Origin: Oscillospiraceae bacterium
GTDB taxonomy: Bacteria > Bacillota > Clostridia > Oscillospirales > Ruminococcaceae
Reading direction: 5' to 3'
Assembly (NCBI GenBank): GCA_017415165.1
Contig: JAFQIY010000041.1
Span: 1 to 64,000, forward strand
Length of the DNA stretch: 64,000 nucleotides
The notes below the pieces were generated by a model that was not told the origin of the DNA, did no database searches, and worked only from the letters and a program-made list of their open reading frames with translations. A program made the position numbers and the translations under genes. Positions 18,170-27,628 of this stretch are shown piece by piece (the first letter of the stretch is position 1; each line of letters begins with the position of its first letter).

Positions 18170-19306
18170 TCAAGTTAATCCTTTTATAAATTCGATAATT
18201 TCTTCAAATAATGAAGGTTTATATTTACAAATAACTGCTTCGCAGTTTTCCCGTGAAATCAGTTCTGTAGAAAAAATCAATTTATTATCAGCATAAAAAT
18301 TGATTTTACCTACAATCTGTCCCGCTTTAACAGGTGCATATATAAACTTATCAAGTATAACTTCTGATGAAATATCTGTTTTTTCTCCATTAATTTTTGT
18401 ATATACAGGTGTATCAACAGGAACAACCGCTACTTGTGATTGATTTCCTCCCGCTACTGATACAGATAATTTTGAATAATCATAATCAATAGATTCGGTT
18501 TTTGTTACAGAAAATCCGTAATCATAAAGCTTAATATGGTCATTCCAATCATCGGGAGCTTTTAGGGTTACGCAAATAAGAGAAACACCATCTTTTTCAG
18601 CAGCTGAAACAAGACAACGCCCTGCTTCATCTGTAAACCCTGTCTTGACACCAACACAATATTCATACATATATAACAGCTTGTTTGTATTGACAAGCCA
18701 TCTTTCATATGGTGGATTTCCAAATTGTGTTTTTACCCTCTGTGTACCGCATATTTCTTTGAATGTTTCGTTTTTTAGTGCTTCTCTTGCAAGAAGTGCC
18801 ATATCATAAGCTGTTGAATAATGCTTGTCGTTGTGCAGACCTGATGGTGTAACAAAATTAGTATTTTTCAAGCCTATTTTCGAGGCACGCTCATTCATCA
18901 TTACCGCAAAATTTTCAGTATCACCCGCAAGCAAAACAGCAGTCTGATTTGCAGCATCGTTACCCGATGGAAGCATCATTCCATAGCAAAGTGACATCTT
19001 GGTTACAATATCATCTTCACATAGCCCCATTGATGAACCTTCAACCTTTATCGCTTCATTGTCAACCTTGAATTCTTCTTCAAGATTTCCGCTTTCGAGA
19101 AGCAAAAGGGTTGTCATAATTTTGGTTGTACTGGCCATAGGACGCATTTCATATTCATTATGTGAAGCAATTATTTTTCCTGTTTGCGCTTCTATAAGAA
19201 TATATGACTCAGCGGATATGCCGCCGATTGAAACAGCATTTACATCAAAAGATGTAATCCCAATTACTGCAATTACCAAAAAGAGAAAAACAAAACCGTA
19301 TTTCAT
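18170..19306 (-). CDS. dacB: D-alanyl-D-alanine carboxypeptidase (S11 family)
   Basis: Trims the terminal D-Ala from wall stem peptides outside the membrane. It has an N-terminal signal peptide (about 1-24), then the serine motif STTK (S59-K62), SGN (114-116) and KTG (from 221), and a C-terminal beta domain with a final amphipathic helix (LFEEIIEFIKGL), as in membrane-associated PBP5 types. The ATG at 19306 is 5 bases after TGGAGG; this site lies inside a 16-bp perfect hairpin. The name dacB rests on the scp-ytfJ-dac-rluB gene order, not on specific residues. Confidence 0.9.
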   Translation of the reverse strand: MKYGFVFLFLVIAVIGITSFDVNAVSIGGISAESYILIEAQTGKIIASHNEYEMRPMASTTKIMTTLLLLESGNLEEEFKVDNEAIKVEGSSMGLCEDDIVTKMSLCYGMMLPSGNDAANQTAVLLAGDTENFAVMMNERASKIGLKNTNFVTPSGLHNDKHYSTAYDMALLAREALKNETFKEICGTQRVKTQFGNPPYERWLVNTNKLLYMYEYCVGVKTGFTDEAGRCLVSAAEKDGVSLICVTLKAPDDWNDHIKLYDYGFSVTKTESIDYDYSKLSVSVAGGNQSQVAVVPVDTPVYTKINGEKTDISSEVILDKFIYAPVKAGQIVGKINFYADNKLIFSTELISRENCEAVICKYKPSLFEEIIEFIKGLT

Positions 19307-19312
19307 ACAAAC

Positions 19313-19352
19313 CTCCATATTAATATCACAATTCTATGATATTAATATGGAG
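19313..19352 (-). promoter_or_regulatory. Perfect 16-bp hairpin that buries the ribosome site of the D,D-carboxypeptidase gene
   Basis: Bases 19313-19328 pair perfectly with 19337-19352 around an 8-base loop. In the minus-strand mRNA the 3' arm ends TATTAATATGGAG, so most of the TGGAGG ribosome site of the gene starting at 19306 is base-paired. No T-run follows, so it is not a simple terminator. It could limit translation, or protect a processed 5' end between the gerW-like gene and dac. Confidence 0.6.
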
Positions 19353-19369
19353 TTTGAAGTTAAAATATA

Positions 19370-19834
19370 TCAGAAATCAAAACCTTCTGTATTAATTTCT
19401 ACTTTTTCGATTTCAGGTTCAACTGCGGTCGGTGCTTCTGAATCAACAGAATCTACTGTTTCGGCATCATTCTTTTTCTTTGAGAACATTGTTTGAATTT
19501 TTGTAAAAAGTTCAGGAACAGCGCTTACGATAGCATTTGCCGGTGAATTACCGGAGCCAAGTTCAAGAAGCTTGACCTCTCCATTCGCAACTACAATAAA
19601 TGCCAATGGCTGTATAGACATACCTGCACCGCTTCCGCCGCCGAAAAGCTCTTTGTCATTCTTTGATGGGAGATCCGAACCGCCTGCAGCAAATCCGTAT
19701 GAAATTTTTGAAATAGGAATAATTGTAATATTATCATCAATTTTTATCGGTTCACCGATAATAGTATTAGCATCAGAAAGTTCGTGAATTTTGCCGATTG
19801 ATGACGAAATCAAGTCTTTTACTTTTGTATCCAT
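19370..19834 (-). CDS. ytfJ: GerW/YtfJ-family sporulation protein
   Basis: 154 residues with the family features KISYGFAAGGSD, a glycine-rich GGGSGAGMSIQPLAFIVV segment, and VKLLELG. In B. subtilis this family is required for GerA-type germination and is spore-associated. A short acidic/serine tail follows. The start is the ATG at 19834 with AAGGAG 7 bases upstream. It sits after the DUF2953 gene, the conserved ytfI-ytfJ pair. Confidence 0.9.
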   Translation of the reverse strand: MDTKVKDLISSSIGKIHELSDANTIIGEPIKIDDNITIIPISKISYGFAAGGSDLPSKNDKELFGGGSGAGMSIQPLAFIVVANGEVKLLELGSGNSPANAIVSAVPELFTKIQTMFSKKKNDAETVDSVDSEAPTAVEPEIEKVEINTEGFDF

Positions 19835-19846
19835 AATCATTCTCCT

Positions 19847-20584
19847 TTACATTGAAACAACCTTTTTATCAGATGATTGTTCCCTATTATTTTTTCCTAT
19901 GAGTTTTTTTATGTTTATCAATAAACCAAACAATATTGCGAACACTGCACGAAGAATTGTGGCAGGTCGGACTGTAATTTTTGCCGAAATATCATATATA
20001 CTTTTTTCAGCATCAAAATCACACAAAATATCAACTGTTTTAATTGTTACTGTAAAAAAAGTCCTGATTAAATTAATAAGATTATATATAGCAGCATTTA
20101 TTTTCCCATAATTCATAGCTGCATTATAAGCGTCTTCATCAGTAATCAAGAAATCAATCATCAGTTCTTCAATATAGATATGCTTTAAAATATGTGCAAG
20201 CCATTTTTTTGAAACGGACCAGATTATTTTCACCTTTTCAAGTATTTCAAATATCTTATTGATTTTCTCAGATAACGTTTCTTTTGACTTGCTTTTTTCT
20301 TTTGACTCATTCAAATCGTCATCGACTTGATTTAATTCATCAGATTGCACTGCATCATCCTGTTTATCCGCTTGCTGTTCTTGAGAAACAGCGGTTGACA
20401 CTGTTGATTTATTTTTATTCTTTTTATTCTTTTCTTTCTTCTTAAACGGAAATACTGTAAAGCATAAATATTTTACTTTGAAATTGAATTCTCCGCCAAG
20501 GCACCTGATTTCTGCACGGATTTTCATATTCAAAAAAAAGGTAAATATAAGTATTATTACAGAAATGACTATAATTGCTGTCAA
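19847..20584 (-). CDS. DUF2953 membrane protein (YtfI-like)
   Basis: 245 residues. An N-terminal membrane helix (about 2-20) is followed by a beta segment, a highly charged Lys/Glu/Asp/Ser linker (about 50-100), a DUF2953 core with FLITDEDAYNAAMNYGKINA, and a second hydrophobic stretch (about 205-225). The family accompanies ytfJ in spore formers and is thought to be part of sporulation; its exact role is not known. Confidence 0.82.
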   Translation of the reverse strand: MTAIIVISVIILIFTFFLNMKIRAEIRCLGGEFNFKVKYLCFTVFPFKKKEKNKKNKNKSTVSTAVSQEQQADKQDDAVQSDELNQVDDDLNESKEKSKSKETLSEKINKIFEILEKVKIIWSVSKKWLAHILKHIYIEELMIDFLITDEDAYNAAMNYGKINAAIYNLINLIRTFFTVTIKTVDILCDFDAEKSIYDISAKITVRPATILRAVFAILFGLLINIKKLIGKNNREQSSDKKVVSM

Positions 20585-20604
20585 TATTTACCCTCCTTTA
20601 AAAA

Positions 20605-21189
20605 CTATTCTTCATCGGTATTTTCAGATACTGTATCTTCCTTTGAAATTAAAATTTCATCAAAGCTTACCTGTCCTTCAGAATTTGGAAGCGCAGGCAT
20701 ATCATCAAGTGATGTTAGTTGGAAACATCTTAAAAATGCAGACGTTGTTTTATAGGCAATAGGTTTTCCCGGAACGTCAAGTCGCCCGGCTTCTTCGAGA
20801 AGATTTTTTTCTACAAGTGAGTTTACTACGCTTGAGCTGTCCACACCTCTTATATGTTCAACAAAGCCCTTAGTAACCGGTTGATTGTATGCTATAATGG
20901 TTAACACTTCCATAGCCGCAGGTGAAAGAGGAGTGTTCTTCTTTGTCTCCATTGCTGCACGGATATATTCAATATAATCAGCTTTCGCAGCAAGCTGGTA
21001 GCAAGAACCAAGCTTCAAAACGGTAAGTGCACTTTCTGTTGACTCATACCTATCCATAAGAAGCTGTATAAGCTTAACCAGGGTTTCGTGCTCAATACCT
21101 GCCGCCGTGGAAAGCTTTTCTGCTTCAATCGGCTCACCGTGAGCAAAAAGTATTGCTTCTATCACAGAAACTCCTTCATTAATTTTCAT
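20605..21189 (-). CDS. scpB: Segregation and condensation protein B
   Basis: Winged-helix partner of the SMC-ScpA condensin. Blocks typical of the family are VIEAILFAHGEPIEAEKL, LSPAAMEVLTIIAYNQPVTK and IRGVDSSSVVNSLVEKNLL. 194 residues, normal length. Its start overlaps the scpA stop by one base, so the two are made together. Confidence 0.96.
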   Translation of the reverse strand: MKINEGVSVIEAILFAHGEPIEAEKLSTAAGIEHETLVKLIQLLMDRYESTESALTVLKLGSCYQLAAKADYIEYIRAAMETKKNTPLSPAAMEVLTIIAYNQPVTKGFVEHIRGVDSSSVVNSLVEKNLLEEAGRLDVPGKPIAYKTTSAFLRCFQLTSLDDMPALPNSEGQVSFDEILISKEDTVSENTDEE

Positions 21190-21935
21190 TAGTAAGATAC
21201 CCCCGTATCGATTGGCTCAGCAGATGCGTCATCAACATTACGATTTTTATTGAATGTAATAATAGTATTATCATCGTTAAGCCATATTCTGCCCGATTTT
21301 GTCAGTTCGAGTATAGCGAGAAATGTCGCAACACGTTCAGAACGGTTGGTCATTCCCTCAAATAATCCGTCCATCATACAGCTTCCTGATTTATAAAGAT
21401 GACGAAGAACGTAAATAATTTTTGATGTAACAGAAACAATCTTCTTTTTTACAATTGTATTAAAAGCTTCTGTTCTTACCTTTTCATTCTGTGGTTTGAT
21501 TTGAATTTTAAGATAGGAATCAAGAAGCTCCTGAGGTTTATGAGTAAGTGAATAAGTGTTGTCAAACTCTATTTTCAATGGCTTTCTTACAGCATTAACA
21601 TTACCAATATAACGTTCTTTCATAAGCTCAGCTGCTTTTTTACAGAGGGAATATTCAATAAGCTTGCCCTGAAGTTCCTTTTTCAGCTGTTCAGCTTCTT
21701 CGTGCTGAGGAAGAAGTGATACTGTTTTGATGTAAACAAGACGTGCAGCCATTTCGAGGAATTCCCCTGCTATCTCCATATTCTGTTCCGACATTCTGTC
21801 AATGTATTCCATATATTGGTCAAGCAAAGTGACAATAGGAATATCATTGATGTTAAGTTTATGCTTTGAAATCAAGTGCAGAAGCAAGTCAAGCGGACCT
21901 TCAAAAATTTCAAGCTTAAACGACATTTGTTCCAT
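21189..21935 (-). CDS. scpA: Segregation and condensation protein A (kleisin)
   Basis: Kleisin subunit closing the SMC ring. The N-terminal FEGPLDLLLHLISKHKLNINDIPI segment is diagnostic, followed by MEIAGEFLEMAARLVYIKT and a C-terminal winged helix (VATFLAILELTKSGRI). 248 residues. It lies 15 bp after the M50 protease gene. Confidence 0.96.
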   Translation of the reverse strand: MEQMSFKLEIFEGPLDLLLHLISKHKLNINDIPIVTLLDQYMEYIDRMSEQNMEIAGEFLEMAARLVYIKTVSLLPQHEEAEQLKKELQGKLIEYSLCKKAAELMKERYIGNVNAVRKPLKIEFDNTYSLTHKPQELLDSYLKIQIKPQNEKVRTEAFNTIVKKKIVSVTSKIIYVLRHLYKSGSCMMDGLFEGMTNRSERVATFLAILELTKSGRIWLNDDNTIITFNKNRNVDDASAEPIDTGVSY

Positions 21936-21950
21936 TTAATTTACTCCAAA

Positions 21951-22586
21951 TCATATAAATAGCGTATCTATCCAACCAGATAAAAAATACATAATTTCAA
22001 GTGCCTTAACCTGTAAATAAGCAAGCGGCGTATCCAGCAAACCAAACCATATTATTGCAAAAAGGATAATAAAAATAATATTCTCATATTTCATAACCTT
22101 GAAATAAAGCTTTTCAGGGAGGATTAACAGTAAAATTCTTGAACCATCAAGCGGAGGAACAGGAATGAGATTGAATACAGCAAGACCTACATTGATAAGC
22201 ATCGCATTTATGAGGATTATCGAAAGCTCCTCACTTGTTTCTGTATACAAAAGAATTTTTGACAAAATCATTGCAATATAAGCAAGTATAAGGTTTGAAA
22301 CCGGTCCTGCCAAAGATGAAAGTGCCATTCCAAGCTTACGTTTCTTGAAATTATTCGGATTAATCGGTACAGGTTTTGCCCATCCAAAGCCTGCAAAAAG
22401 CATAAGAACAGTACCAAACAAATCAAGATGCTTTAAAGGATTAAGAGTAATTCTTCCCTGCTTTTCGGCAGTATCATCTCCAAGCCACTTTGCCACAAGT
22501 GCGTGAGCACACTCGTGTATCGGGAAAGCGATAAGCAGAATTATACCGTGAATAAGAATTTCGGTTATTCGTTCTACAGAGAACAT
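21951..22586 (-). CDS. Site-2-protease-family (M50) membrane metallopeptidase
   Basis: 211 residues with several membrane helices. The zinc motif H24-E25-x2-H28 (HECAHALV) lies in the first helix, and the second metal motif PPLDGSRIL is near residue 142. This is the small YwhC-like group without PDZ domains; substrates are unknown. The ribosome site AAAGGAG is about 15 bases before the ATG, further than usual, and an in-frame stop blocks an earlier start. First gene before scpA. Confidence 0.9.
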   Translation of the reverse strand: MFSVERITEILIHGIILLIAFPIHECAHALVAKWLGDDTAEKQGRITLNPLKHLDLFGTVLMLFAGFGWAKPVPINPNNFKKRKLGMALSSLAGPVSNLILAYIAMILSKILLYTETSEELSIILINAMLINVGLAVFNLIPVPPLDGSRILLLILPEKLYFKVMKYENIIFIILFAIIWFGLLDTPLAYLQVKALEIMYFLSGWIDTLFI

Positions 22587-22631
22587 AATTAAATATGTAT
22601 GCTCCTTTCGGATATAATTACAATCATATTT

Positions 22632-22660
22632 AATATACCATATTCTTCACAAAATTACAA
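22632..22660 (-). promoter_or_regulatory. Promoter of the M50-scpAB operon
   Basis: Minus strand: TTGTAA, 17-base spacer, TATATT, about 45 bases before the M50 gene. It is divergent from the rpmB promoter. Confidence 0.6.
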
Positions 22661-22730
22661 GGACAATTCTTAATTTTTAGCCACATTTTCAAAAATAATT
22701 TAGAAATTCAAACTTTTTTTCAAAAAAGGC

Positions 22731-22759
22731 TTGCAATTAGGAAAGTTTTGTGATAAAAT
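22731..22759 (+). promoter_or_regulatory. rpmB promoter
   Basis: TTGCAA (22731-22736), a 17-base spacer and TAAAAT (22754-22759), with the ribosome site and ATG about 45 bases downstream. Confidence 0.6.
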
Positions 22760-22805
22760 AGTAGCGTTGACTTTATAAATGATATTGAAAAGGAGGTGTA
22801 ACCCC

Positions 22806-22994
22806 ATGGCAAAGTGCGATATTTGCGGAAAGGGTGTTACTTTCGGTATAAAGGTTTCCCACTCACATCACCGTTCCAACAGAACTTGGAAGCCAAACGT
22901 TAAGCGTGTAAAGGCTATTGTAAACGGTACTCCTAAGCATATTTATGTATGCACAAGATGTCTCCGTTCCGGCAAGGTTACAAGAGCTGTATAA
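22806..22994 (+). CDS. rpmB: Ribosomal protein bL28
   Basis: 62 residues, the usual length: MAKCDICGKGVTFGIKVSHSHHRSNRTWKPN, then YVCTRCLRSGKVTRA. The two CxxC pairs (C4/C7 and C53/C56) mark the zinc-binding form. The start at 22806 is set by AAAAGGAGG. It stands alone with its own promoter and terminator. Confidence 0.97.
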   Translation: MAKCDICGKGVTFGIKVSHSHHRSNRTWKPNVKRVKAIVNGTPKHIYVCTRCLRSGKVTRAV

Positions 22995-23015
22995 TTTACC
23001 GTATATGTACACAAC

Positions 23016-23048
23016 AAACGGCACTGATTTTTCAGTTGCCGTTTTTCT
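23016..23048 (+). terminator. rpmB terminator
   Basis: A GC-rich stem (AAACGGCACTGA with TCAGTTGCCGTTT) with a small loop, followed directly by TTTTTCTTTTTT. Confidence 0.9.
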
Positions 23049-23079
23049 TTTTTATACTTCCCTGATGTTTATAAAAGTT

Positions 23080-23107
23080 TGACCCGAGAATATAGTTTCT
23101 CGGGTCA
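23080..23107. terminator. Terminator hairpin after the GH5 gene cluster
   Basis: An 11-bp perfect stem (TGACCCGAGAA with TTCTCGGGTCA) and 6-base loop, 15 bp past the stop of the minus-strand gene at 23122. T-runs are modest on both strands. Confidence 0.7.
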
Positions 23108-23121
23108 TTTTAGTATAAGAT

Positions 23122-23559
23122 TTACTTGTGTTTGGTTTGTTTTAATAATCTAACCCCAAGTATAAATGCAAAACCGCCAAGTACAATGAAAAAAGACCAT
23201 ATGATATTCCAATACGGTGAATTCACATCAAACATAAATAACAGCAATTTGTTCCAAAACTCCAGTTCAATTGCTATTGCGAACAAATCAAACAGGACAT
23301 ATGCTCCGCCAAACAGATATATCCATCTCCACCAGTAATTATGTTGTAAATTACGAACGAATGTTATAATACCTAATATACAAGGCAAAGCTAATATTCC
23401 CATTAATGCAAAATAGAAAATACCTTTTGTATTTAAAATACCAATCCAAAAGTCTGAATATGATTTTCTGTCAATCAATCCCCATACTCTATGTAAATGA
23501 AATAATCCAAAAAAAATAAAAAACCAAGGTTCCCACAACAATATTCTTTTTTTATCCAT
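23122..23559 (-). CDS. Small four-helix membrane protein of unknown function
   Basis: 145 residues, not recognised. Four hydrophobic segments (about 8-22, 45-70, 80-100 and 115-135), rich in Trp and Phe, with a basic start (MDKKR) and a basic end (LLKQTKHK). It follows the GH5 gene by 26 bp and is likely co-transcribed. I chose the ATG at 23559 over an in-frame TTG four codons earlier; the ribosome site is weak for both. Confidence 0.65.
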   Translation of the reverse strand: MDKKRILLWEPWFFIFFGLFHLHRVWGLIDRKSYSDFWIGILNTKGIFYFALMGILALPCILGIITFVRNLQHNYWWRWIYLFGGAYVLFDLFAIAIELEFWNKLLLFMFDVNSPYWNIIWSFFIVLGGFAFILGVRLLKQTKHK

Positions 23560-23585
23560 ATTACATATCAATCCTATATATGTTT

Positions 23586-25628
23586 TTATTTTGCATCCGA
23601 AAGCGTAATACCATTCTCACCAAGCGGAATTTCGTGGTCAAGTCCAACAAACTTGCCATTCTGCTGCCAGAGAACTTCCTTTACAAAGGCATATTTGTCC
23701 TCATCCCAGGTTGTGAAGTCGTCAAGAACAAGTCCCCCTGTGTCGCCTGAGTTGGAATTGAAGCACCAGAATGTGTGATTGATTTTGTTTTCCTTGATAA
23801 GCTGACGGAGGTATGTCATCCATTTGAGGTTAGGTTCACGCATAAAGCCGCCCCACTCGCCTATCAGCAGCGGTGCGATATCCTGTTCCTGAATATAGAA
23901 CCAGTTATCGTACCAGCAATCTTTATAAAGGCTGTCAAAGGTATATCCACCCTTGAACCAAGGCTGTTCATAAACGGTTGGTCCGTAGTCGTGCGGTGAA
24001 TAAACAAGCTTATTCTGATACTTGCCGAGGTCAACAGGGTTATCCTTTACGCCACGGAGGTTGCCGCCCCACCAGGTACAATAATAGTCACCCATATTTG
24101 TTGAGGAGAAATCGCCGTTGGATTTTATATCCTTAGGATAGATTTCGATACCCTCAACCATTACAAGAACGTTAGGATTTTTGCTGAGTACAGCATTTGC
24201 TGCCTTTTCAGCAATATACTTCCAGTTGTCAGAGTCCTTGGAGTCGTCCCATTTAGCTCTTGGAGACTCGTTTGCCTTGCCGTGCGGCTCGTTTTTAAGG
24301 TCGTAGGCAATGATTGTATCGTCATTTTTATACCGTGCAGACATCCAGGAAAGTGAATCAAGGAAATCCTGCTCCGTAATGTTGCCATCTGCCCAGATTG
24401 GCTTCATATGTCCCATAGCATCGGTTTTAGCACTGTGGATATCAATCATAATCTTGATACCGTTGGCACGGCACTGACCTACTACATAATCAAAAATTTC
24501 AAGGCTGTTCATACCTACAAGGTATGAGTTGGTTGCCTGATTGAAGTTAGCATTAGGATAGCTTCCATTAGACCAGTTCTTGATAAGTTCAGTCGAAATC
24601 GGAATTCGGAGCAGATTAAAGCCTCTGTCTGCAATTGCTGAAATAGACGTATTAAGGTCGCAAGCCCAAAGACCGTCAAAAGTGTTTGTGCCTGTATTGT
24701 AACCAAACCAGTTTATACCTGTAAGCCAAACTTCCTTACCGTTCTTATCGAGAATTTTACTGCCGTCTGTATGAAGCCAGTCATCAGTAGTCGGTGCAGG
24801 TACGTCCTTAGCCTGCTTGATTTCAGGATTATTGTTGCCGACAGAACCGCTGTTGGAATTATTATTACTATTGGAACTACTATTTGAAGAGCCTGTGACT
24901 GTAGTTGTACCATACTTTACAGATGCGTCTGAAGCATCAATATTCCCTGCATTGCATAAAATCATTCCAAATGTACCTTCACTGCCGCTGTCGATTTTTG
25001 AATTGTGCTCAACAGGTGTAACTGTAAGTGTCCCGCCCTTTACAGATATTTCGCAGTTCCAGAACTGGTCTACACGTACTCCTGATGCTGCCGGAATTGT
25101 AACCGTCCAACTGCCTATTGATTTATCGGAGTTATTTTTGACCGTGCCATCAACCTGAGTAAACTTATCACTTCCATTTTCCCAGCTGTTGGAAGTATTT
25201 AAGACAAGTAAGACATCGTTGCTTGATACCTGCTTTTCAGTCGTAGCTGGTTTACTTTCCTTTTTGGCAGTTGTTGATTCCGTAACAGCTTCTGTTTTAT
25301 CGGTTGTTTCAGGCTCAGTTTTAGCTTCTGTTACAGTTACCGTTTCATCTTCTTCAAAATATGCTTCTGTTGATGCTGTTTCAGGAGTATGTTCAGCACC
25401 AACTGCTCCATTTCCTCCATATGGGTCATAATCATCTGCAAATGGGTCGTAATCTTCTTCAAAAAAATCTATTATTTCTTTTTCTGTTTCATCGGCATTT
25501 TCAATTATTTCAGTTACTGAAGCAGTTGCTGTTGAGTTTGTTACAGACTCAGCAGTCTCATTTCCACAAGAAGAAAATGCTGATAAAATCATTACTGCTG
25601 ATAAAAGCAATGCTAATCTTTTTTTCAT
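23586..25628 (-). CDS. Lipoprotein GH5 cellulase with an N-terminal carbohydrate-binding-like module
   Basis: Extracellular endo-beta-glucanase or mannanase. In order: a lipoprotein signal with lipobox ending SAFSSC near residue 21, an acidic Thr/Glu-rich linker (about 25-135), a CBM2-like beta module (about 136-246, with [18 protein letters not shown] and [10 protein letters not shown]), an Asn/Ser-rich linker, and a GH5 domain (about 280-655). The acid/base is Glu447 in DLKNEPHG and the nucleophile Glu591 in IGEWGG. The ATG at 25628 follows AAAGGGG. No dockerin is visible, so the enzyme would be anchored by lipid rather than in a cellulosome. Exact substrate is not determined by sequence alone. 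Confidence 0.9.
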   Translation of the reverse strand: MKKRLALLLSAVMILSAFSSCGNETAESVTNSTATASVTEIIENADETEKEIIDFFEEDYDPFADDYDPYGGNGAVGAEHTPETASTEAYFEEDETVTVTEAKTEPETTDKTEAVTESTTAKKESKPATTEKQVSSNDVLLVLNTSNSWENGSDKFTQVDGTVKNNSDKSIGSWTVTIPAASGVRVDQFWNCEISVKGGTLTVTPVEHNSKIDSGSEGTFGMILCNAGNIDASDASVKYGTTTVTGSSNSSSNSNNNSNSGSVGNNNPEIKQAKDVPAPTTDDWLHTDGSKILDKNGKEVWLTGINWFGYNTGTNTFDGLWACDLNTSISAIADRGFNLLRIPISTELIKNWSNGSYPNANFNQATNSYLVGMNSLEIFDYVVGQCRANGIKIMIDIHSAKTDAMGHMKPIWADGNITEQDFLDSLSWMSARYKNDDTIIAYDLKNEPHGKANESPRAKWDDSKDSDNWKYIAEKAANAVLSKNPNVLVMVEGIEIYPKDIKSNGDFSSTNMGDYYCTWWGGNLRGVKDNPVDLGKYQNKLVYSPHDYGPTVYEQPWFKGGYTFDSLYKDCWYDNWFYIQEQDIAPLLIGEWGGFMREPNLKWMTYLRQLIKENKINHTFWCFNSNSGDTGGLVLDDFTTWDEDKYAFVKEVLWQQNGKFVGLDHEIPLGENGITLSDAK

Positions 25629-25642
25629 ATTCATTCCCCTTT

Positions 25643-26311
25643 TCAGTCAATATTCCAGTCAATCGGTGCTATACCGTGACTTATAAGAAAGTCGTTTGTT
25701 TTTGAAAAATGCTTACATCCGAAAAATCCATTGAATGCTGACAACGGACTCGGATGTGCAGCCTGCAAAATCAAATGATTCGGATTAGTAATAAGCTTCA
25801 TTTTCTGTTTTGCATTATTACCCCATAAAATAAAAACTATAGGCTGTTCACGTTTATTAAGAAGTTCAATCACTTTATCCGTAAAAGCTTCCCATCCCAT
25901 ATTACGGTGAGAGTTTGCTTGTCCGCCTCTTACCGTCAACACAGCATTCATCATAAGCACACCATTATCTGCCCATTTTTTCAGATAACCGTGGTTTGCA
26001 GGCGGAATACCTAAATCTGAATAAAGCTCCTTGTACATATTTTGGAGCGATGGCGGAATTGCTACACCTTTTTGCACGGAAAAACAAAGCCCGTGTGCTT
26101 GCCCCGGACCGTGATAAGGGTCCTGACCGATAATAACAGCTTTTACATCAGAATATGATGTGTATTTCAAAGCATTGAAAATATCATACATATTCGGATA
26201 TATCTGATATGTAAAATATTCTTTTTTCAGAAATTCACGCAATTTAAGATAGTATTCTTTTTCAAATTCACCTTTGAGAAGTTCATCCCATTCATTACCT
26301 ATGTTAACCAT
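25643..26311 (-). CDS. ung: Uracil-DNA glycosylase
   Basis: Removes uracil from DNA. The catalytic motif [21 protein letters not shown] is present, as is the C-terminal AAHPSPLSA loop. 222 residues, normal. Its start lies directly after the stop of the carboxypeptidase gene, so the two are translated from one mRNA. Confidence 0.97.
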   Translation of the reverse strand: MVNIGNEWDELLKGEFEKEYYLKLREFLKKEYFTYQIYPNMYDIFNALKYTSYSDVKAVIIGQDPYHGPGQAHGLCFSVQKGVAIPPSLQNMYKELYSDLGIPPANHGYLKKWADNGVLMMNAVLTVRGGQANSHRNMGWEAFTDKVIELLNKREQPIVFILWGNNAKQKMKLITNPNHLILQAAHPSPLSAFNGFFGCKHFSKTNDFLISHGIAPIDWNID

Positions 26312-27463
26312 TTATATACCTTCCCTGTTTCTAATCTGTACAAATGTTGCATCAAGAAGTGCAATGGTATCATTCCATCTTACATCAGATGTTTCTGCAC
26401 CAAATACTATACACACTACATCGTGTTCAAAACGTTTTGCTGTGGCAACAACACAATATCCTGACTGGTCAGTCATACCTGTCTTGAAGCCATTTGCATA
26501 CATATAATAGCAGTCACTGTATTCGTGAAGAAGTTTATTGGAATTTTCCCAGGATATTTCTTCTCCTGATACAAAGGTTGCATACTTATTTGGTTTTCCT
26601 GCTGATTGCATCAAAAGAGGTTTTTGTCTTGCATACATTGTTATTTTAAGCATATCAAGCACAGTTGTATAGTGGTTATCATCGTGGAAACCATCCGGAG
26701 CAGTAAAATGTGTATTTTCCGCACCTACATACATAGCGACTCTGTTCATTTCATCAACAAAAGTCTGAACAGCCTTTTCGGTTGTTATCATATCATTACC
26801 CGCAATTACGCGCCCTACATTTGCAGCAGCAACATAAGAAGCATCATTACCTGACGGAAGTATAATCGCATCAATCATTGTAGGCAGGTCAAGGATATTT
26901 CCCTTATTTAAAAAAGCAAGACTTGACTCAGGATGAACAAAATCAAGTTCATCACCTGCTGTAAACTGAAAATCCTCAGAAACATTATCGAGAATTACTG
27001 CAGCTGTAAGAATTTTGGTTGTACTCGCAGGAAAACATTGCTGCTCCGCATTTTTTGCATACAAAACCTCATCAGCTTGTATATCATATACAATTGCATA
27101 TTCCGAACGAATAATCATATCAATAGGATACTCGCTTCTGAGTTTTGGCTGTGCAATTTTATATTTAATGAATTCCTCATCTATATTTATGTTATCAATA
27201 TTTACAACAGCATCTATACTTTCTGTTTCTTCAAGCAATTCATCATCTACTTCGGCTTCATCTTTAATCTGATAATAGTTTTCAGCATTTACACTTAATG
27301 GTCTTTCAAGTGACTTATTGAACTGTACAACACCTATAACCGTACCTACAATCAAAACAATTGCCAAAAAAGCTCTCACCCTTGCATAGAATATTCTTTT
27401 CTGACGTTTCTTTTGAGCATTTGCGATAGAAGTTCCTTTAGAAGAACGTGATTTATTTTTCAT
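26312..27463 (-). CDS. D-alanyl-D-alanine carboxypeptidase, membrane-anchored (S11 family)
   Basis: 383 residues. A basic N-terminus (KNKSRSSKG, KKRQKR) is followed by one uncleaved-looking membrane helix (about 30-47), an acidic linker (about 65-105), then the penicillin-binding domain with STTK (S147-K150), SGN and KTG motifs. It lacks the long C-terminal beta domain seen in the 18.2-19.3 kb enzyme, so it is a short form. The ATG at 27463 is about 10 bases after AAAGGTG; a longer frame has no ribosome site. Confidence 0.88.
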   Translation of the reverse strand: MKNKSRSSKGTSIANAQKKRQKRIFYARVRAFLAIVLIVGTVIGVVQFNKSLERPLSVNAENYYQIKDEAEVDDELLEETESIDAVVNIDNINIDEEFIKYKIAQPKLRSEYPIDMIIRSEYAIVYDIQADEVLYAKNAEQQCFPASTTKILTAAVILDNVSEDFQFTAGDELDFVHPESSLAFLNKGNILDLPTMIDAIILPSGNDASYVAAANVGRVIAGNDMITTEKAVQTFVDEMNRVAMYVGAENTHFTAPDGFHDDNHYTTVLDMLKITMYARQKPLLMQSAGKPNKYATFVSGEEISWENSNKLLHEYSDCYYMYANGFKTGMTDQSGYCVVATAKRFEHDVVCIVFGAETSDVRWNDTIALLDATFVQIRNREGI

Positions 27464-27500
27464 AAAATTATAGCACCTTTCAAAGACATACATTTAATAT

Positions 27501-27529
27501 ATACTAACATATTTTTGACTCGATTTCAA
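27501..27529 (-). promoter_or_regulatory. Promoter of the carboxypeptidase-ung-GH5 group
   Basis: Minus strand: TTGAAA, 17-base spacer, TAGTAT, about 40 bases before the ATG at 27463. Confidence 0.5.
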
Positions 27530-27562
27530 GATATTTTTTCCGTTATTTAACCGATAAATTAA

Positions 27563-27591
27563 TTGACAATATTATTTATTTGTGATAATAT
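27563..27591 (+). promoter_or_regulatory. Promoter of the exchanger-kinase-trmL operon
   Basis: TTGACA (27563-27568), 17-base spacer, TAATAT (27586-27591), about 38 bases before the ATG at 27629. Confidence 0.7.
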
Positions 27592-27628
27592 ATTTTTTAT
27601 AAGTATATGGGAAAGAAGTTGAAAATAT

